Assembly (NCBI GenBank): GCA_012511245.1
Contig: JAAZGM010000017.1
Location: 1 to 54,342 of the forward strand
Direction: 5' to 3'
Length of the DNA: 54,342 nt
Source: Methanomicrobiales archaeon
GTDB lineage: Archaea > Halobacteriota > Methanomicrobia > Methanomicrobiales > Methanoculleaceae
Part shown: in pieces, positions 8,572-17,068 of the stretch
Layout: every line of letters begins with the position of its first letter
How positions within the stretch are numbered: the stretch's first letter is position 1
Program-made: the position numbers and the translations under genes
Notes under the pieces: model-generated
Seen by the model: only the letters and a program-made list of their open reading frames with translations
Told to the model about the DNA's origin: nothing
Databases searched by the model: none

Positions 8572-9357
8572 ATGGAACTGACCGTCCTCGCGAGCGGAAG
8601 CAAAGGAAACTGCACCTACATCCGGGGGGAGCAGGGTGCACTGCTCATCGATGCAGGGCTCTCCGCACGTGAGACCCTTCGCCGCCTCAGTGCCGCCGGA
8701 GGAGATAAATCGCTCATCAAGGCGATACTCGTCACACACGAGCATATCGACCACATCCGGGGCGTCGACGTTCTGGCAAGACAACTCGGCATCCCCGTCT
8801 ACGCAACCGGCGGAACACTTGATGCGTTCACCGCGAAGTGCAGGGGAACCTCTGCGGAAATACGGCGGTGCCGCAGCGGCGAGACGTTCACCGTCGGCGA
8901 CTTTCTGATCGAACCGTTCGCCGCCTCCCACGACGCCCGGGAACCCTGCGGGTTCTGTGTCGCCGAGGGCGACCTTCGTATCGGGTGCTGCACCGACACC
9001 GGCATCGTTACCACCGCGATGTTCGACCGGTTCGCGTCCTGCGACGCCGTCCTCCTCGAGAGCAATCACTGCCCGGAGATGCTCGAGAACGGCCCATACC
9101 CTGCCTACCTGAAGAGCCGGATACGGTCAAAACACGGCCACCTCTCAAACCCCGATGCCGCCCGCTGCCTCCAGCAACTCGCCGGCCACATCCACATGGC
9201 GATGCTCGCTCACGTAAGCGAGATCAACAACACACCAGAAAGAGTGCTCGACACCGCACTTGAGGGGCTCGGGCTCTACTCCGACCAGATAGGGGTCGCT
9301 GTGGCGCCCCAGGACCCGGGGGCGGTGCACCCCGAATCCTATGGCTTCCGGCTCTGA
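8572..9357 (+). CDS. MBL-fold metallo-hydrolase (YycJ/VicX-like)
   Basis: A 261-residue metallo-beta-lactamase-fold protein. The N-terminal MELTVLASGSKGNCTYI and the metal-binding VTHEHIDHIRG (HxHxDH) match the YycJ/VicX group, whose members are nucleases or phosphodiesterases binding two zinc ions. Further metal ligands are probably the histidine in AASHDARE, the aspartate in CTDTG and the histidine in ESNHCPEML. It stands alone, running toward the PAS-protein gene. The cytoplasmic location is inferred from the lack of a signal peptide. The precise substrate is not predictable. Confidence 0.9.
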   Translation: MELTVLASGSKGNCTYIRGEQGALLIDAGLSARETLRRLSAAGGDKSLIKAILVTHEHIDHIRGVDVLARQLGIPVYATGGTLDAFTAKCRGTSAEIRRCRSGETFTVGDFLIEPFAASHDAREPCGFCVAEGDLRIGCCTDTGIVTTAMFDRFASCDAVLLESNHCPEMLENGPYPAYLKSRIRSKHGHLSNPDAARCLQQLAGHIHMAMLAHVSEINNTPERVLDTALEGLGLYSDQIGVAVAPQDPGAVHPESYGFRL

Positions 9358-9361
9358 AGAC

Positions 9362-10618
9362 TCACGCCCGGCGGAATGTACAGACCATACCGATGACGGT
9401 CCCGGCGCCGTCGGCGATCGGATCGCCGGAGACGCAGACGGCCTCCCTTGATCCATCATGCTTCACGATCTCCGCAGATCCCTCATACCTCGCCGGGCTG
9501 CCCCGCCCGAGCACCTCTCCCAGGAAGAACTCCTGGAGGCCGTCACCCCTAAAAAGTGACCAGACCGGCTTCCCGGTCAGTTCATCTCCCCTGTAGCCGA
9601 TGAGATGCTCGGCCGCCATATCCACGATGACGACCGTTCCCGTGACATCGGTGGTGATCCGTGCTTCTTCCAGCTCACCCGATCCAGAAGAGCCCTGTTC
9701 GACCGATAAGTTCAGCCAGCTCTCCGCAGCCTTACGCTCGGTCACCTCAATGTAGGAGAGGAGTTCCTCAAGCCGCTTGTTTGCGCGCTCGAGTTCAGCA
9801 GTCCGTTCGGCGACGAGTTCCTCCAGATGCTCGCGGTGGCGGTGCAACTCCTCCTCTGCCACCTTGCGCTCCGTGATCTCCCTGATGATGACCATCAAGT
9901 GCAACTCGCGGAGCGGCATAACCCGCGCCTCGAAGTACCGGGCTTCCCCGGCCATCGTACGGCAGAACTCAAGGGGTGCAGCCGGGGTGTTCGTCCTGGC
10001 AGCCTCCTGGAACGCGGCCGAGAGGGCCTTCCCCACCCCGGCCGGGAGGAGATCCTGTATCCGCCGTCCGAGATGCGCCCGGGAGATGAGCTGCGTCTCC
10101 GCAAGTTTTCCCGCCCAGACCTCAAGGATAGTACCATCGGCATTCAACCGGATGAAGAGATCGGGGAACGCCTCGATCACCGCGGTCAGTTCAGACGTTG
10201 CCTGCCGGAGACTATCCTCATTCAGGGTCCGCTCGGTGATATCCCGGATAACGATCATGATACAATCGTCCCCGATCGGCGCCCGGCGGAACTCGATATC
10301 CCGCACCCTCCCGTCCCGGCAGACCACACCACTGACAAGGGCATCCCGGTCTCCTGAGAGGAGCGCCTCGCTCAGTTCCTGCACCTTCTGCCGGTATGCA
10401 GGGTTCGGATGGGCATGCTCGAACCACTGCGCAAGTGTCGGGATATCCTCCCCGGTATATCCGGTGATCCGGGTAAACGCCGGATTCACGTACCGGCATC
10501 TTCGCTCACCATCCACCAGGACAAGGCCGTCCGACGCCTCACAGAGGATCGAGAGGCAGACATCCCCTCCGGGAGGGAACTCATGGGTTCCGCCCCGGAA
10601 TCTCTTCTTTTCAGTCAT
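9362..10618 (-). CDS. PAS domain-only sensory protein
   Basis: A 418-residue protein with three PAS/PAC modules and no output domain. PAS 1 spans roughly residues 20-130 and ends in the PAC-like VIRDITERT. PAS 2 spans about 140-255 and ends in IIREITERK. A coiled coil follows around 250-305 (HREHLEELVAERTAELERA), then PAS 3 at about 305-415. No histidine-kinase dimerisation or ATPase motifs, GGDEF or HTH are present, and the last PAS runs to the stop. It may signal by partner binding or be a remnant of a longer kinase. A minus-strand TATA box near 10700 is its probable promoter. Confidence 0.85.
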   Translation of the reverse strand: MTEKKRFRGGTHEFPPGGDVCLSILCEASDGLVLVDGERRCRYVNPAFTRITGYTGEDIPTLAQWFEHAHPNPAYRQKVQELSEALLSGDRDALVSGVVCRDGRVRDIEFRRAPIGDDCIMIVIRDITERTLNEDSLRQATSELTAVIEAFPDLFIRLNADGTILEVWAGKLAETQLISRAHLGRRIQDLLPAGVGKALSAAFQEAARTNTPAAPLEFCRTMAGEARYFEARVMPLRELHLMVIIREITERKVAEEELHRHREHLEELVAERTAELERANKRLEELLSYIEVTERKAAESWLNLSVEQGSSGSGELEEARITTDVTGTVVIVDMAAEHLIGYRGDELTGKPVWSLFRGDGLQEFFLGEVLGRGSPARYEGSAEIVKHDGSREAVCVSGDPIADGAGTVIGMVCTFRRA

Positions 10619-10694
10619 TCTAACCGGTCCTCCATGGCATATCCGGTTATTCGAGCCGGTAAACGCCGTTCACAGAGATTCTCTCTTTTTGAGA

Positions 10695-10705
10695 TAGATA
10701 TATAC
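10695..10705 (-). promoter_or_regulatory. TATA box of the PAS gene
   Basis: On the minus strand this reads GTATATATCTA, a good archaeal TATA box about 80 bases upstream of the PAS gene start, implying a leader of roughly 55 bases. Confidence 0.4.
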
Positions 10706-10883
10706 ATTGCTCTGTCATCCCACGTTATTTTTGAAATACGTCGATTTAACCGACCATCTGTGAGAACATCGACATTTTGACCCCGGTCTGAAGCAATAAA
10801 TAAGCCAGGGGTGGAACGGGCAGTTCCTCGTTCCTTTGACCTGAACACCTCATAAAACCGTTGCAGCACAACAACCATCCCTA

Positions 10884-12116
10884 TCACACCTTGATCTTCA
10901 GAACCTGCATGCAATACTGATCCACAGACATGAAGAACACGGATCTTGCACGTTTCGCCCGCTCCTCATCCCCTTCGATGAAGTCGCGAAGGACATACTC
11001 CAGCACCGTGATGTAGTATTCCCGCCCGGACGAAGCCTTCTTTGCCCCCTCAAAGCAGACGTAACTCTCCGTCTTGTGGTTGCACATGACCTCGATGACG
11101 GCATCGAGCAGCAGGAGCAGGTGCCGGGGGAAGTCCTTCAGGATCGCCAGTTTCCGGAAACTCGCATATGACCTCGACTGGGCTCCGAGGATGGCGAGTT
11201 TCATCCCATAGTAGAGCGGTTCAAGATCATCAGGATACTGCTGCATCATCTGTTTAACGACAGCAGCAGCGTCGTTTCCGTTGCGCATCTCCACATGCAT
11301 GTTGAACGCCTCCACAAGGAAGAAGCGATCGTCTGAGAACTGCTCCGTCGCATGGGTAAGGAGGTTGTTCCGGCGTTCAAACTCACCATCATCCTTCGTT
11401 TTGGTTATACCGATGCGGTAAAACTCCGGATTGCTCGGAAACCACGTGAACGCCAGATCCAGCATGAACCAGAAGATCAAATCCAGCCGGTTGTCCTTGC
11501 GATTGAAGAAGTCGAGACGGTTGAGCGGGGCGCAGGTGCGGGAGACGCTCAACATCTCCTCACGGGCATGCAGTTCCATGTCGTCGGGTTGAAACCTCGG
11601 CTTCGGATTCTTCGCAAGGGAGAGCGCGTAGAAACAGTAGGCAATTGCTGCGTTGATGCGGCCATCGTATCCTTTATGGGGAGCAAGGTACTCAATCGCC
11701 TGATAGTAGTTGCCGGAATCGATCAGTTTGAGAGCCACGACCACATCGAGCGCCATCCGCCCCTTGCGGCGGCGCTTATTCCCCATGGCGTGGCGCAAAA
11801 CCTTCTCAAGAAATTCCGGAGTAGGGGCCTCGCGCACGGTGTTGAGAAGTGTAGAAACGGTTGCATCGATGAAATCATCGTATGTCTGGTCATCGAGCTC
11901 GGGAAACGTCTTATCGAGCGTGGCAGCAACGTGCCCAAAAAAGACCGGGAGATTTCCTTCGACCTGTCCGATGTTCTTTATGATGTAATCATCCATGGTA
12001 GCCCGGAGCTGCTCAAGCCGCCTGTTCCGGAGCGCCTCGGGCTGCCACGTATCTTCCATACCGTATCGGTTGAAAGCAGGAGAGATATTTGTTGTTATAT
12101 GATTTTCAGGGATCAT
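10884..12116 (-). CDS. conserved-looking helical protein, function unknown
   Basis: A 410-residue, mostly alpha-helical soluble protein that I do not recognise. Its middle (roughly residues 110-180, with KLIDSGNYYQAIEYL and INAAIAYCFYALSLA) resembles helical-hairpin repeats of the TPR type. A basic patch, GNKRRRKGRM, lies near residue 115. No signal peptide, membrane span or catalytic motif is evident. Two starts are possible: ATG at 12116, which follows an AT-rich promoter-like region, and ATG at 12059 (MEDTWQPEALRNRR). The gene is isolated, with the PAS gene 265 bases downstream on the same strand. A scaffold or protein-interaction role is only a guess from the repeats. Confidence 0.7.
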   Translation of the reverse strand: MIPENHITTNISPAFNRYGMEDTWQPEALRNRRLEQLRATMDDYIIKNIGQVEGNLPVFFGHVAATLDKTFPELDDQTYDDFIDATVSTLLNTVREAPTPEFLEKVLRHAMGNKRRRKGRMALDVVVALKLIDSGNYYQAIEYLAPHKGYDGRINAAIAYCFYALSLAKNPKPRFQPDDMELHAREEMLSVSRTCAPLNRLDFFNRKDNRLDLIFWFMLDLAFTWFPSNPEFYRIGITKTKDDGEFERRNNLLTHATEQFSDDRFFLVEAFNMHVEMRNGNDAAAVVKQMMQQYPDDLEPLYYGMKLAILGAQSRSYASFRKLAILKDFPRHLLLLLDAVIEVMCNHKTESYVCFEGAKKASSGREYYITVLEYVLRDFIEGDEERAKRARSVFFMSVDQYCMQVLKIKV

Positions 12117-12174
12117 CTGCCGAAAAATAGCATAAAATCACATATTTGCTGCATTAAGGGCAAATTTTGCAGAA

Positions 12175-12192
12175 AAAGATTTAAAAAGAATC
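12175..12192 (-). terminator. possible T-rich terminator of hsp20
   Basis: Read on the minus strand, this segment carries two T-rich runs about 80 bases past the hsp20 stop codon, consistent with archaeal oligo-T termination. It could equally be AT-rich promoter DNA of the next gene. Confidence 0.3.
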
Positions 12193-12271
12193 AGGAGCGG
12201 CAACAGGGTGCACCGCCGGGGAGCGCAGTACCCCGCCGGGGTTCTTGAGTCGGCACCCGACCCACACCCCC

Positions 12272-12574
12272 TCATTCCGCGATAGGGATCTCTTTTGTCT
12301 CCTCCGGGACGGGCTGCATATAGGGAACGTCCACAGCGAGCAGGCCGTTTCGGAACGTCGCCTTCGCCTTGTTGGTGTCGACCGGGCAGCCGATCGCGTA
12401 GGTGCCGACGTAACGAACGTCGCCCCGGGCTGCGTCGATGGAAAAACTGGTCTCCTGCATCTTGAACGTGATATCCTTCTTATCGACCCCGGGTAGCTCG
12501 ATCTCGATGTGCAGGTTCTCCTCGTTCTCGTCTGAGTAAGCGCAGACGTAGGGTGCAACTCTCAATGCTGCCAT
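12272..12574 (-). CDS. hsp20: Hsp20/alpha-crystallin small heat-shock protein
   Basis: A 100-residue small heat-shock protein that would bind unfolding proteins and hold them for refolding. The alpha-crystallin domain is compact: LHIEIELPGVDKKDITF is the typical A-x-LPGV-x-K-x-D motif, and FRNGLLAVDVP is the conserved G-x-L near the end. It lacks the long N-terminal arm and most of the C-terminal tail of standard family members, so it is a minimal version. GAGG lies 7 bases before the ATG, and a symmetric TATA box lies about 35 bases upstream, implying a very short leader. Confidence 0.88.
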   Translation of the reverse strand: MAALRVAPYVCAYSDENEENLHIEIELPGVDKKDITFKMQETSFSIDAARGDVRYVGTYAIGCPVDTNKAKATFRNGLLAVDVPYMQPVPEETKEIPIAE

Positions 12575-12606
12575 CTTACAACCTCGGCACCAGAGGTGCG
12601 GGAATG

Positions 12607-12617
12607 CTATTTAATAG
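12607..12617 (-). promoter_or_regulatory. TATA box of hsp20
   Basis: CTATTAAATAG is a near-palindromic TATA element about 33-43 bases before the hsp20 start codon. Confidence 0.5.
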
Positions 12618-12652
12618 TTGCCTCCCGGCACGGCCGGGTCAGGGTGCGGAGG

Positions 12653-12660
12653 CTTTATCC
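12653..12660 (+). promoter_or_regulatory. TATA box of the zinc-ribbon gene
   Basis: CTTTATCC lies about 26 bases before the ATG at 12682, consistent with leaderless transcription. Confidence 0.4.
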
Positions 12661-12681
12661 CCTCCCCATCGAGTATCATGC

Positions 12682-13071
12682 ATGAGCGAGCGGTTCATCA
12701 TCACCCGGCACCGCACCGACTGCTACCATTGCGGCAAAGACGCCGACCAGGTCATAACGGTGGTCTCCACGCAGGCGCAGGTGGTCTGCTCGGCCTGCGG
12801 TGCAACACGGGTATTCATCCCGCGATTCGAGGATACAGGGTCGATCGGAACCTGCACACCGATCGGACGCTACGATCTCTGGACCATCAAGGCCGTCGGC
12901 CGGTGCAAAAACTGTGGGGTCACGGGTCCGCACGACCTTGTGGTCGGGAGCGGGCACCTCACGACCCGGTGCCGGAACTGCGGTTACACGCACTTCTACC
13001 GGTTCAATCTCGAGTATATAGAGCAATGCCCCCCGGGCGAAGGGGAGGTCAGCGCTCCTCCCGAACCATAG
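12682..13071 (+). CDS. multi-zinc-ribbon protein, function unknown
   Basis: A 129-residue protein with four CxxC knuckles (CYHCG, CSACG, CKNCG, CRNCG), which pair into two zinc ribbons, one near residues 12-35 and one near 75-100. Such ribbons occur in archaeal nucleic-acid-binding and transcription proteins, but no specific family is recognised. The start at 12682 lacks a ribosome-binding site and is preceded at the right distance by a TATA-like element, so a leaderless message is likely. In-frame upstream starts at 12553 and 12604 would run through the promoter region and were rejected. The 3' end overlaps the por operon's last gene by 23 bases, tail to tail. Confidence 0.75.
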   Translation: MSERFIITRHRTDCYHCGKDADQVITVVSTQAQVVCSACGATRVFIPRFEDTGSIGTCTPIGRYDLWTIKAVGRCKNCGVTGPHDLVVGSGHLTTRCRNCGYTHFYRFNLEYIEQCPPGEGEVSAPPEP

Positions 13072-13294
13072 CGATCGCCTGCTTCGGGCACTCGTTTGCG
13101 CAGATACCACATCCTTTGCAGTAATCGAGGTCGATGTTGAGTTCCTCGTCGATGACACCGTCCGGGCAGTACTGGATGCAGAGGCCGCAGGAGTTGCACG
13201 CCTCCTTATCTACGACCGGCCGGAACGTCCGCCACGTCCCGGTCTTACCTGACGCGGCCTCCTTCGGCCTGCTGAGCGCAAGTCTCTCTCTCAT
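13049..13294 (-). CDS. porD: pyruvate:ferredoxin oxidoreductase, delta subunit
   Basis: The ferredoxin-like subunit of pyruvate synthase, which passes electrons between the catalytic subunits and ferredoxin. Two classic [4Fe-4S] motifs are present, CNSCGLCIQYCP and CKGCGICANECP. The N-terminal GTWRTFRPVVDKEAC is typical of PorD. The ATG overlaps the stop of porC, so the two are translationally coupled. It is the last gene of the four-gene operon; the 81-residue length is normal for this subunit. Confidence 0.93.
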   Translation of the reverse strand: MRERLALSRPKEAASGKTGTWRTFRPVVDKEACNSCGLCIQYCPDGVIDEELNIDLDYCKGCGICANECPKQAIAMVREER

Positions 13295-13818
13295 ACCTTC
13301 AACTCCTCATATGCCGCTCTGGCAGCCTTCACGTTCCGTTCATCGGTGAACATCTCGCGGATCGCCTGCTCTGCCGACGGGAGGGTGACGACCCCCATCT
13401 TCGCAAGCGCACCAAGCACCGGGGTGTTCAGGATAGGACTTCCCGCAATCACGAGGTTCTCAGCGAGTGCGATCCCGGTCAGGTCGACGTAACGGCAGGT
13501 CCCGTTGCACCCCGGAAGGGGGTGCGCACTGTTCAGGAGGACCTCGCCGTCTGCCCTGAGACCGTCGAGGACGTCCACCACGTCCATGATGCTCGTGTCG
13601 AGCACGATCACGAGATCCGGTTCGTGGATCTGGCTGTAGACCTTGATCGGCTCATCGTCGATCCGAACAAACGAGACGACCGGCGCCCCACGCCGCTCCG
13701 CCCCGTAGAACGGGCAGGCGGTCGCGTGCTTCCCGTCCCTGAATGCCGCAAGGGCAAGGAGTTTCGCGGCGGTGACGCCGCCCTGCCCGCCCCGGGAATG
13801 GATCCGTATCTCATACAT
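13291..13818 (-). CDS. porC: pyruvate:ferredoxin oxidoreductase, gamma subunit
   Basis: The gamma subunit of pyruvate synthase (also called PorG), a small domain with a CoA-contacting role in the related fused enzymes. The N-terminal EIRIHSRGGQGGVTAAKLLA and CPFYGAERRGAPV are family signatures. It has 175 residues, as expected. It overlaps the end of porA by 8 bases and its own stop overlaps the porD start, so the operon is tightly coupled. Confidence 0.93.
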   Translation of the reverse strand: MYEIRIHSRGGQGGVTAAKLLALAAFRDGKHATACPFYGAERRGAPVVSFVRIDDEPIKVYSQIHEPDLVIVLDTSIMDVVDVLDGLRADGEVLLNSAHPLPGCNGTCRYVDLTGIALAENLVIAGSPILNTPVLGALAKMGVVTLPSAEQAIREMFTDERNVKAARAAYEELKV

Positions 13819-14923
13819 GGTCGCTCACCCCGAACCAGGTCTCGGTGCCGGGACGACGGTTCCGGACGAAGTCCGCTATGTCGTTGTAGGTGACTTCCTG
13901 GCCGCCGAGACCGGCGATGACGCTGTAGGGCTCGATACCGGTCTTCGACCGGATGGCATGCGCCACCACGCCGCCAAACCCGAACGAGTAGTCGCGGTCG
14001 ATGACAACGACATCCCGCCCGGCAAGGTCGAGGTCAGGGAAGGGCCGGAACCAGCGCAAACGCATCGATCCGGCCTTTATACCCTCATCGCGGAGGCGGT
14101 CGATCGCCACCTCGGCCTCTTTTCCGAGCGTTCCCATCGCGACGACGATGACGTCGGCGTCCTCACACCGGTAATCCTCTGTTGGGCCGTAGGAGCGGCC
14201 GAACCGTTCCGCAAACTCGCGTTCGACCTCTGCGATCACGCCTCTCGCGTCGCGCATCGAGCGTTCGATATCCCACCGGAACCGGAAGTAGTCGGCCGGC
14301 CCGGTCATGGGCCCGTAGCCGCAGGGGTTCTCCGTGTCGATGGCGTGCGGGAGGTGGTAGGGCGGCAGGAAATCCCCGATCTCCACCGTATCGAGCGATT
14401 GTGTGATATGACTCAGGGCAAACCCATCCAGGTTGACCATCATCGGGAGGAGGACCCGCTCGTCCTCGGCGATCTTGAACGCCATCAACGTGGCGTCGTA
14501 GGCCTCCTGGACGGTGCCGACGAAGACCTGAAGCCATCCCGTGTCGCGCTGGGAGAAGGCATCGGTATGCTCCGCCCAGGTGTTCCACCCTGGCCCGAGG
14601 GCGCGGTTGACGTTTGCCATCACGATCGGGAGACGCGCGCCCGCCGCCCAGTGGACCATCTCATGCATGTAGAGGAGGCCGTGGGAACTCGTCGCCGTGA
14701 ACGTCCGCACCCCGGCAACACTCGCCCCTATGCAGGCAGCCATCGCCGAGTGCTCGCTCTCCACCGGGACGTAACGGCTCTCAAGGTCGCCAGCGGTGAC
14801 GTACTCGGCGATCTGCTCGACAATCTCCGTCTGGGGGGTGATCGGGTATGCGGCGATGACACCCGGTTTTGCGGCTTTCACCGCATCGGCCACCGCCTTG
14901 TTGCCGGTCGCGATCGTCAACAT
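13811..14923 (-). CDS. porA: pyruvate:ferredoxin oxidoreductase, alpha subunit
   Basis: The alpha subunit of pyruvate synthase, which with PorB interconverts pyruvate and acetyl-CoA plus CO2 using ferredoxin. In methanogens it runs mainly toward pyruvate synthesis. Diagnostic segments are GNKAVADAVKAAKP, AAYPITPQTEIVE, VESEHSAMAACIGASVAG and TATSSHGLLYMHE. These fit PorA better than the 2-oxoglutarate or 2-oxoisovalerate homologues. At 370 residues it is full length. It starts 7 bases before the porB gene ends. Confidence 0.92.
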   Translation of the reverse strand: MLTIATGNKAVADAVKAAKPGVIAAYPITPQTEIVEQIAEYVTAGDLESRYVPVESEHSAMAACIGASVAGVRTFTATSSHGLLYMHEMVHWAAGARLPIVMANVNRALGPGWNTWAEHTDAFSQRDTGWLQVFVGTVQEAYDATLMAFKIAEDERVLLPMMVNLDGFALSHITQSLDTVEIGDFLPPYHLPHAIDTENPCGYGPMTGPADYFRFRWDIERSMRDARGVIAEVEREFAERFGRSYGPTEDYRCEDADVIVVAMGTLGKEAEVAIDRLRDEGIKAGSMRLRWFRPFPDLDLAGRDVVVIDRDYSFGFGGVVAHAIRSKTGIEPYSVIAGLGGQEVTYNDIADFVRNRRPGTETWFGVSDHV

Positions 14924-15798
14924 ACGCCTTCCTCCTCACGTGCGATCCGTTCGATATTCTGCCGCACCTGCTGGCGCATCAGATCAAGGGTCGCCGGGTC
15001 CAGGTTCTTGAACCTGCCCTGGCCCCGTATATAATCCTCGAGGGGCGCGGGACGCTTCATCGCCGCTCTTGACGGGCCGCTGATCGAGAGTTTCCCGAAC
15101 TCGCGCTCGTAGAGGATCCATGTTCCGGTCTTCACGGCGAGTTTTCCCATCTCGACCGTCTTCTCCGTGGGGTAGCGCCACCCCGGCGGGCACGGCGCGA
15201 GGATATGGATGAACTTGGGCCCCTCGATCGAGAGCGCCTTCTTGACCTTCTTGTAGAGGTCAAGAGGATAGGCGCTGCAGGCGGTCGCCATATAGGGCGG
15301 GTTGTGCGCCGCGATGATCCGGTCGAGGTCTTTCTTGGCGGTGGGCTTGCCGCCGGGGGTCGTCGTCGTGCGCGCCCCGAGCGGTGTCGAACCCGATCTC
15401 TGCATGCCGGTGTTGCCGTATGCCTCATTATCGTAGCAGATGTAAAGGAAATTGGTGCCGCGCTCGAAAGCGCCGGAAAGCGCCTGGATCCCGATATCAA
15501 CCGTTCCGCCATCACCTGCATAGGCGATGACGTTGGTCTCTCTTCCCATGGCTGAAAACGCCTCGCTCATGCCGGAGGCGCAGGCAGCAGCAGCCGCGAA
15601 CGCCACGTTATAGACAGGCACGTTCATCGCCGTGCCGGGGTAGATCCCCTGGATGACGCTGGTGCAGCAGGCGGGTACGACCAGGACAGTGTCGGGTCCG
15701 GCGGCTTTGAGCACGTAGCGCAGGCACAGGGAAGAGCTGCACCCCGCACAGGCGGATGTGCACTTATAGAGATACTCCTCCTTTGGAATCGCTGACAA
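14917..15798 (-). CDS. porB: pyruvate:ferredoxin oxidoreductase, beta subunit
   Basis: The thiamine-diphosphate-binding subunit of pyruvate synthase. It carries iron-sulfur cysteines in CAGC near the N-terminus, the TPP-binding AGDGGTVDIGIQ and NEAYGNTGMQRS, and the typical LAPCPPGWRYP near the C-terminus. An in-frame ATG lies at 15834, but a strong GAGAGGAGTG ribosome-binding site follows it and sits 8 bases before a TTG at 15798. That start gives MSAIPKEEYLYK and a normal 293 residues, so I prefer it. The gene heads the operon, giving the order beta-alpha-gamma-delta, unlike the gamma-delta-alpha-beta order of many archaeal por operons. Confidence 0.9.
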   Translation of the reverse strand: MSAIPKEEYLYKCTSACAGCSSSLCLRYVLKAAGPDTVLVVPACCTSVIQGIYPGTAMNVPVYNVAFAAAAACASGMSEAFSAMGRETNVIAYAGDGGTVDIGIQALSGAFERGTNFLYICYDNEAYGNTGMQRSGSTPLGARTTTTPGGKPTAKKDLDRIIAAHNPPYMATACSAYPLDLYKKVKKALSIEGPKFIHILAPCPPGWRYPTEKTVEMGKLAVKTGTWILYEREFGKLSISGPSRAAMKRPAPLEDYIRGQGRFKNLDPATLDLMRQQVRQNIERIAREEEGVC

Positions 15799-15934
15799 AT
15801 TGGTTACACTCCTCTCGACTATATTTGTCATCAATTGTAATGAGGGTTTTTACGATCCGGCTCCCGGGAACCCGGCAGTCTCCCGAAAAATAGCCGGCCG
15901 GAACGGGGGGTGCGCCGGAAAGCCGCACATCCAC

Positions 15935-17068
15935 TCAGTTCCCGGCGTTCTGTCCGGGCATCTGCATTCTCGTCGCCGACTCCGGGCGAAAGAACCGCCG
16001 GATGAGGCCGGCATAGCACCTCAAACAGAACGGTGTGAAGAACCAGACTCCCATCTCCATGAGCGGCAGAAGACCCCGCCGGCGTATCCGGTAACGGTAA
16101 CTCTCGATGTTCATCTTCATGTAGACCGGCGCGATCTCCTCAAACCACTGTGCCCGGGTGAACCTGCCCTCGGCGACCGGCTGCGATATCTCTGAGAGGA
16201 AACTCAGGATCTCCCCGGCCATCGGCTCTTCCGCAGGACGGGGTATGCAGTCGTCGTCGATGACGAGCGGCACCACCTCATGCGCCCCGACGATGCCGTT
16301 CTTCTGCAGATCGACCGAGAGCAGGATCGCCTCCCGCGAGAGGTTGTGCGGCCAGCGCGGCTCGAACTGGAACATGCCAAGAGAGTAAGCGATAAGCCCC
16401 CCGTTGTAGCGCTCTACCGCCTGCATGGTGTGGGAGTGGTGTCCGAGGATCAGGGTGGCACCCGCATCGATGAGCCGGTGGGCAAGCTCGATCTGCTCAG
16501 GAGATGGGTAGTAGGCCATCTCCGTTCCCCAGTGCAGCGATATGGCGATATGGTCGCATCGGCCCGCAAGGGTAGCAATGTCCGCGAGGATATCCTCTTC
16601 GACCAGGCGGTTGACCGAGATTTCACGTGATATAGCAAGTTTTCCGGTTGTGTAGGCCGCAAACCCAATTGAGATGCCGTTTCGCTCGATGATGACCGGT
16701 TCTTGCCGATCTGCACTCGCCGATCCGCCGATAGCGAGGATACCTCGCCGTTCAAGCGCATCCAGGGTGTTTCTGAACCCTTCGACACCGAGGTCGCCGG
16801 AGTGGTTGTTTGCAACGCTCATGACATCGAACCCGGCCGCCTCAAGGTGTCGGGCAGCATCCGGGCTGGTGAAGATCACATGATGCTTCTCTGCCGGTTT
16901 CCCTGTATCCGAGAGCGTGGTCTCCAGGTTCCCAAAGAGGATATCCTTATCCTGGAGGAGATGGTCGACCTCCTCGAAGGGGTATCGGTGGTCTGCTGTA
17001 CGAACCCATATGTCGCCTGCTGCGATCAATCGTAGCCTTTGCATGGTTTTCACATCAGATTGTCCCAT
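15935..17068 (-). CDS. CapA family protein
   Basis: A 377-residue member of the CapA family, a calcineurin-like metallophosphatase fold first known from poly-gamma-glutamate capsule synthesis. Seen motifs include IAAGDIW near residue 15, GNLETTLSD, DVMSVANNHSGDLG, ISLHWGTEM and ILGHHSHTMQ, which contribute the metal ligands. The C-terminal roughly 80 residues are an extra domain with a short hydrophobic patch (MGVWFFTPFCLRCYAG) that could touch the membrane. The start at 17068 overlaps the preceding CapK-like gene by 19 bases; ATG at 17044 (MQRLRLIAAGD) is also possible. Its location suggests a role in surface polymer assembly or release. Confidence 0.85.
   Translation of the reverse strand: MGQSDVKTMQRLRLIAAGDIWVRTADHRYPFEEVDHLLQDKDILFGNLETTLSDTGKPAEKHHVIFTSPDAARHLEAAGFDVMSVANNHSGDLGVEGFRNTLDALERRGILAIGGSASADRQEPVIIERNGISIGFAAYTTGKLAISREISVNRLVEEDILADIATLAGRCDHIAISLHWGTEMAYYPSPEQIELAHRLIDAGATLILGHHSHTMQAVERYNGGLIAYSLGMFQFEPRWPHNLSREAILLSVDLQKNGIVGAHEVVPLVIDDDCIPRPAEEPMAGEILSFLSEISQPVAEGRFTRAQWFEEIAPVYMKMNIESYRYRIRRRGLLPLMEMGVWFFTPFCLRCYAGLIRRFFRPESATRMQMPGQNAGN

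Noticed and set aside
9362..10618. PAS protein as a histidine kinase
   Set aside because: No HisKA or HATPase motifs are present; the last PAS module ends at the stop codon.
10615..10914. A 99-residue minus-strand frame overlapping the PAS start as ATGA
   Set aside because: It covers the PAS promoter TATA box and the end of the upstream gene, and has no family resemblance; overlap is by chance.
13811..14923. Alpha subunit as a 2-oxoglutarate or 2-oxoisovalerate oxidoreductase
   Set aside because: The GNKAVADAVKAAKP opening, the separate gamma subunit and PorB motifs fit pyruvate synthase better.
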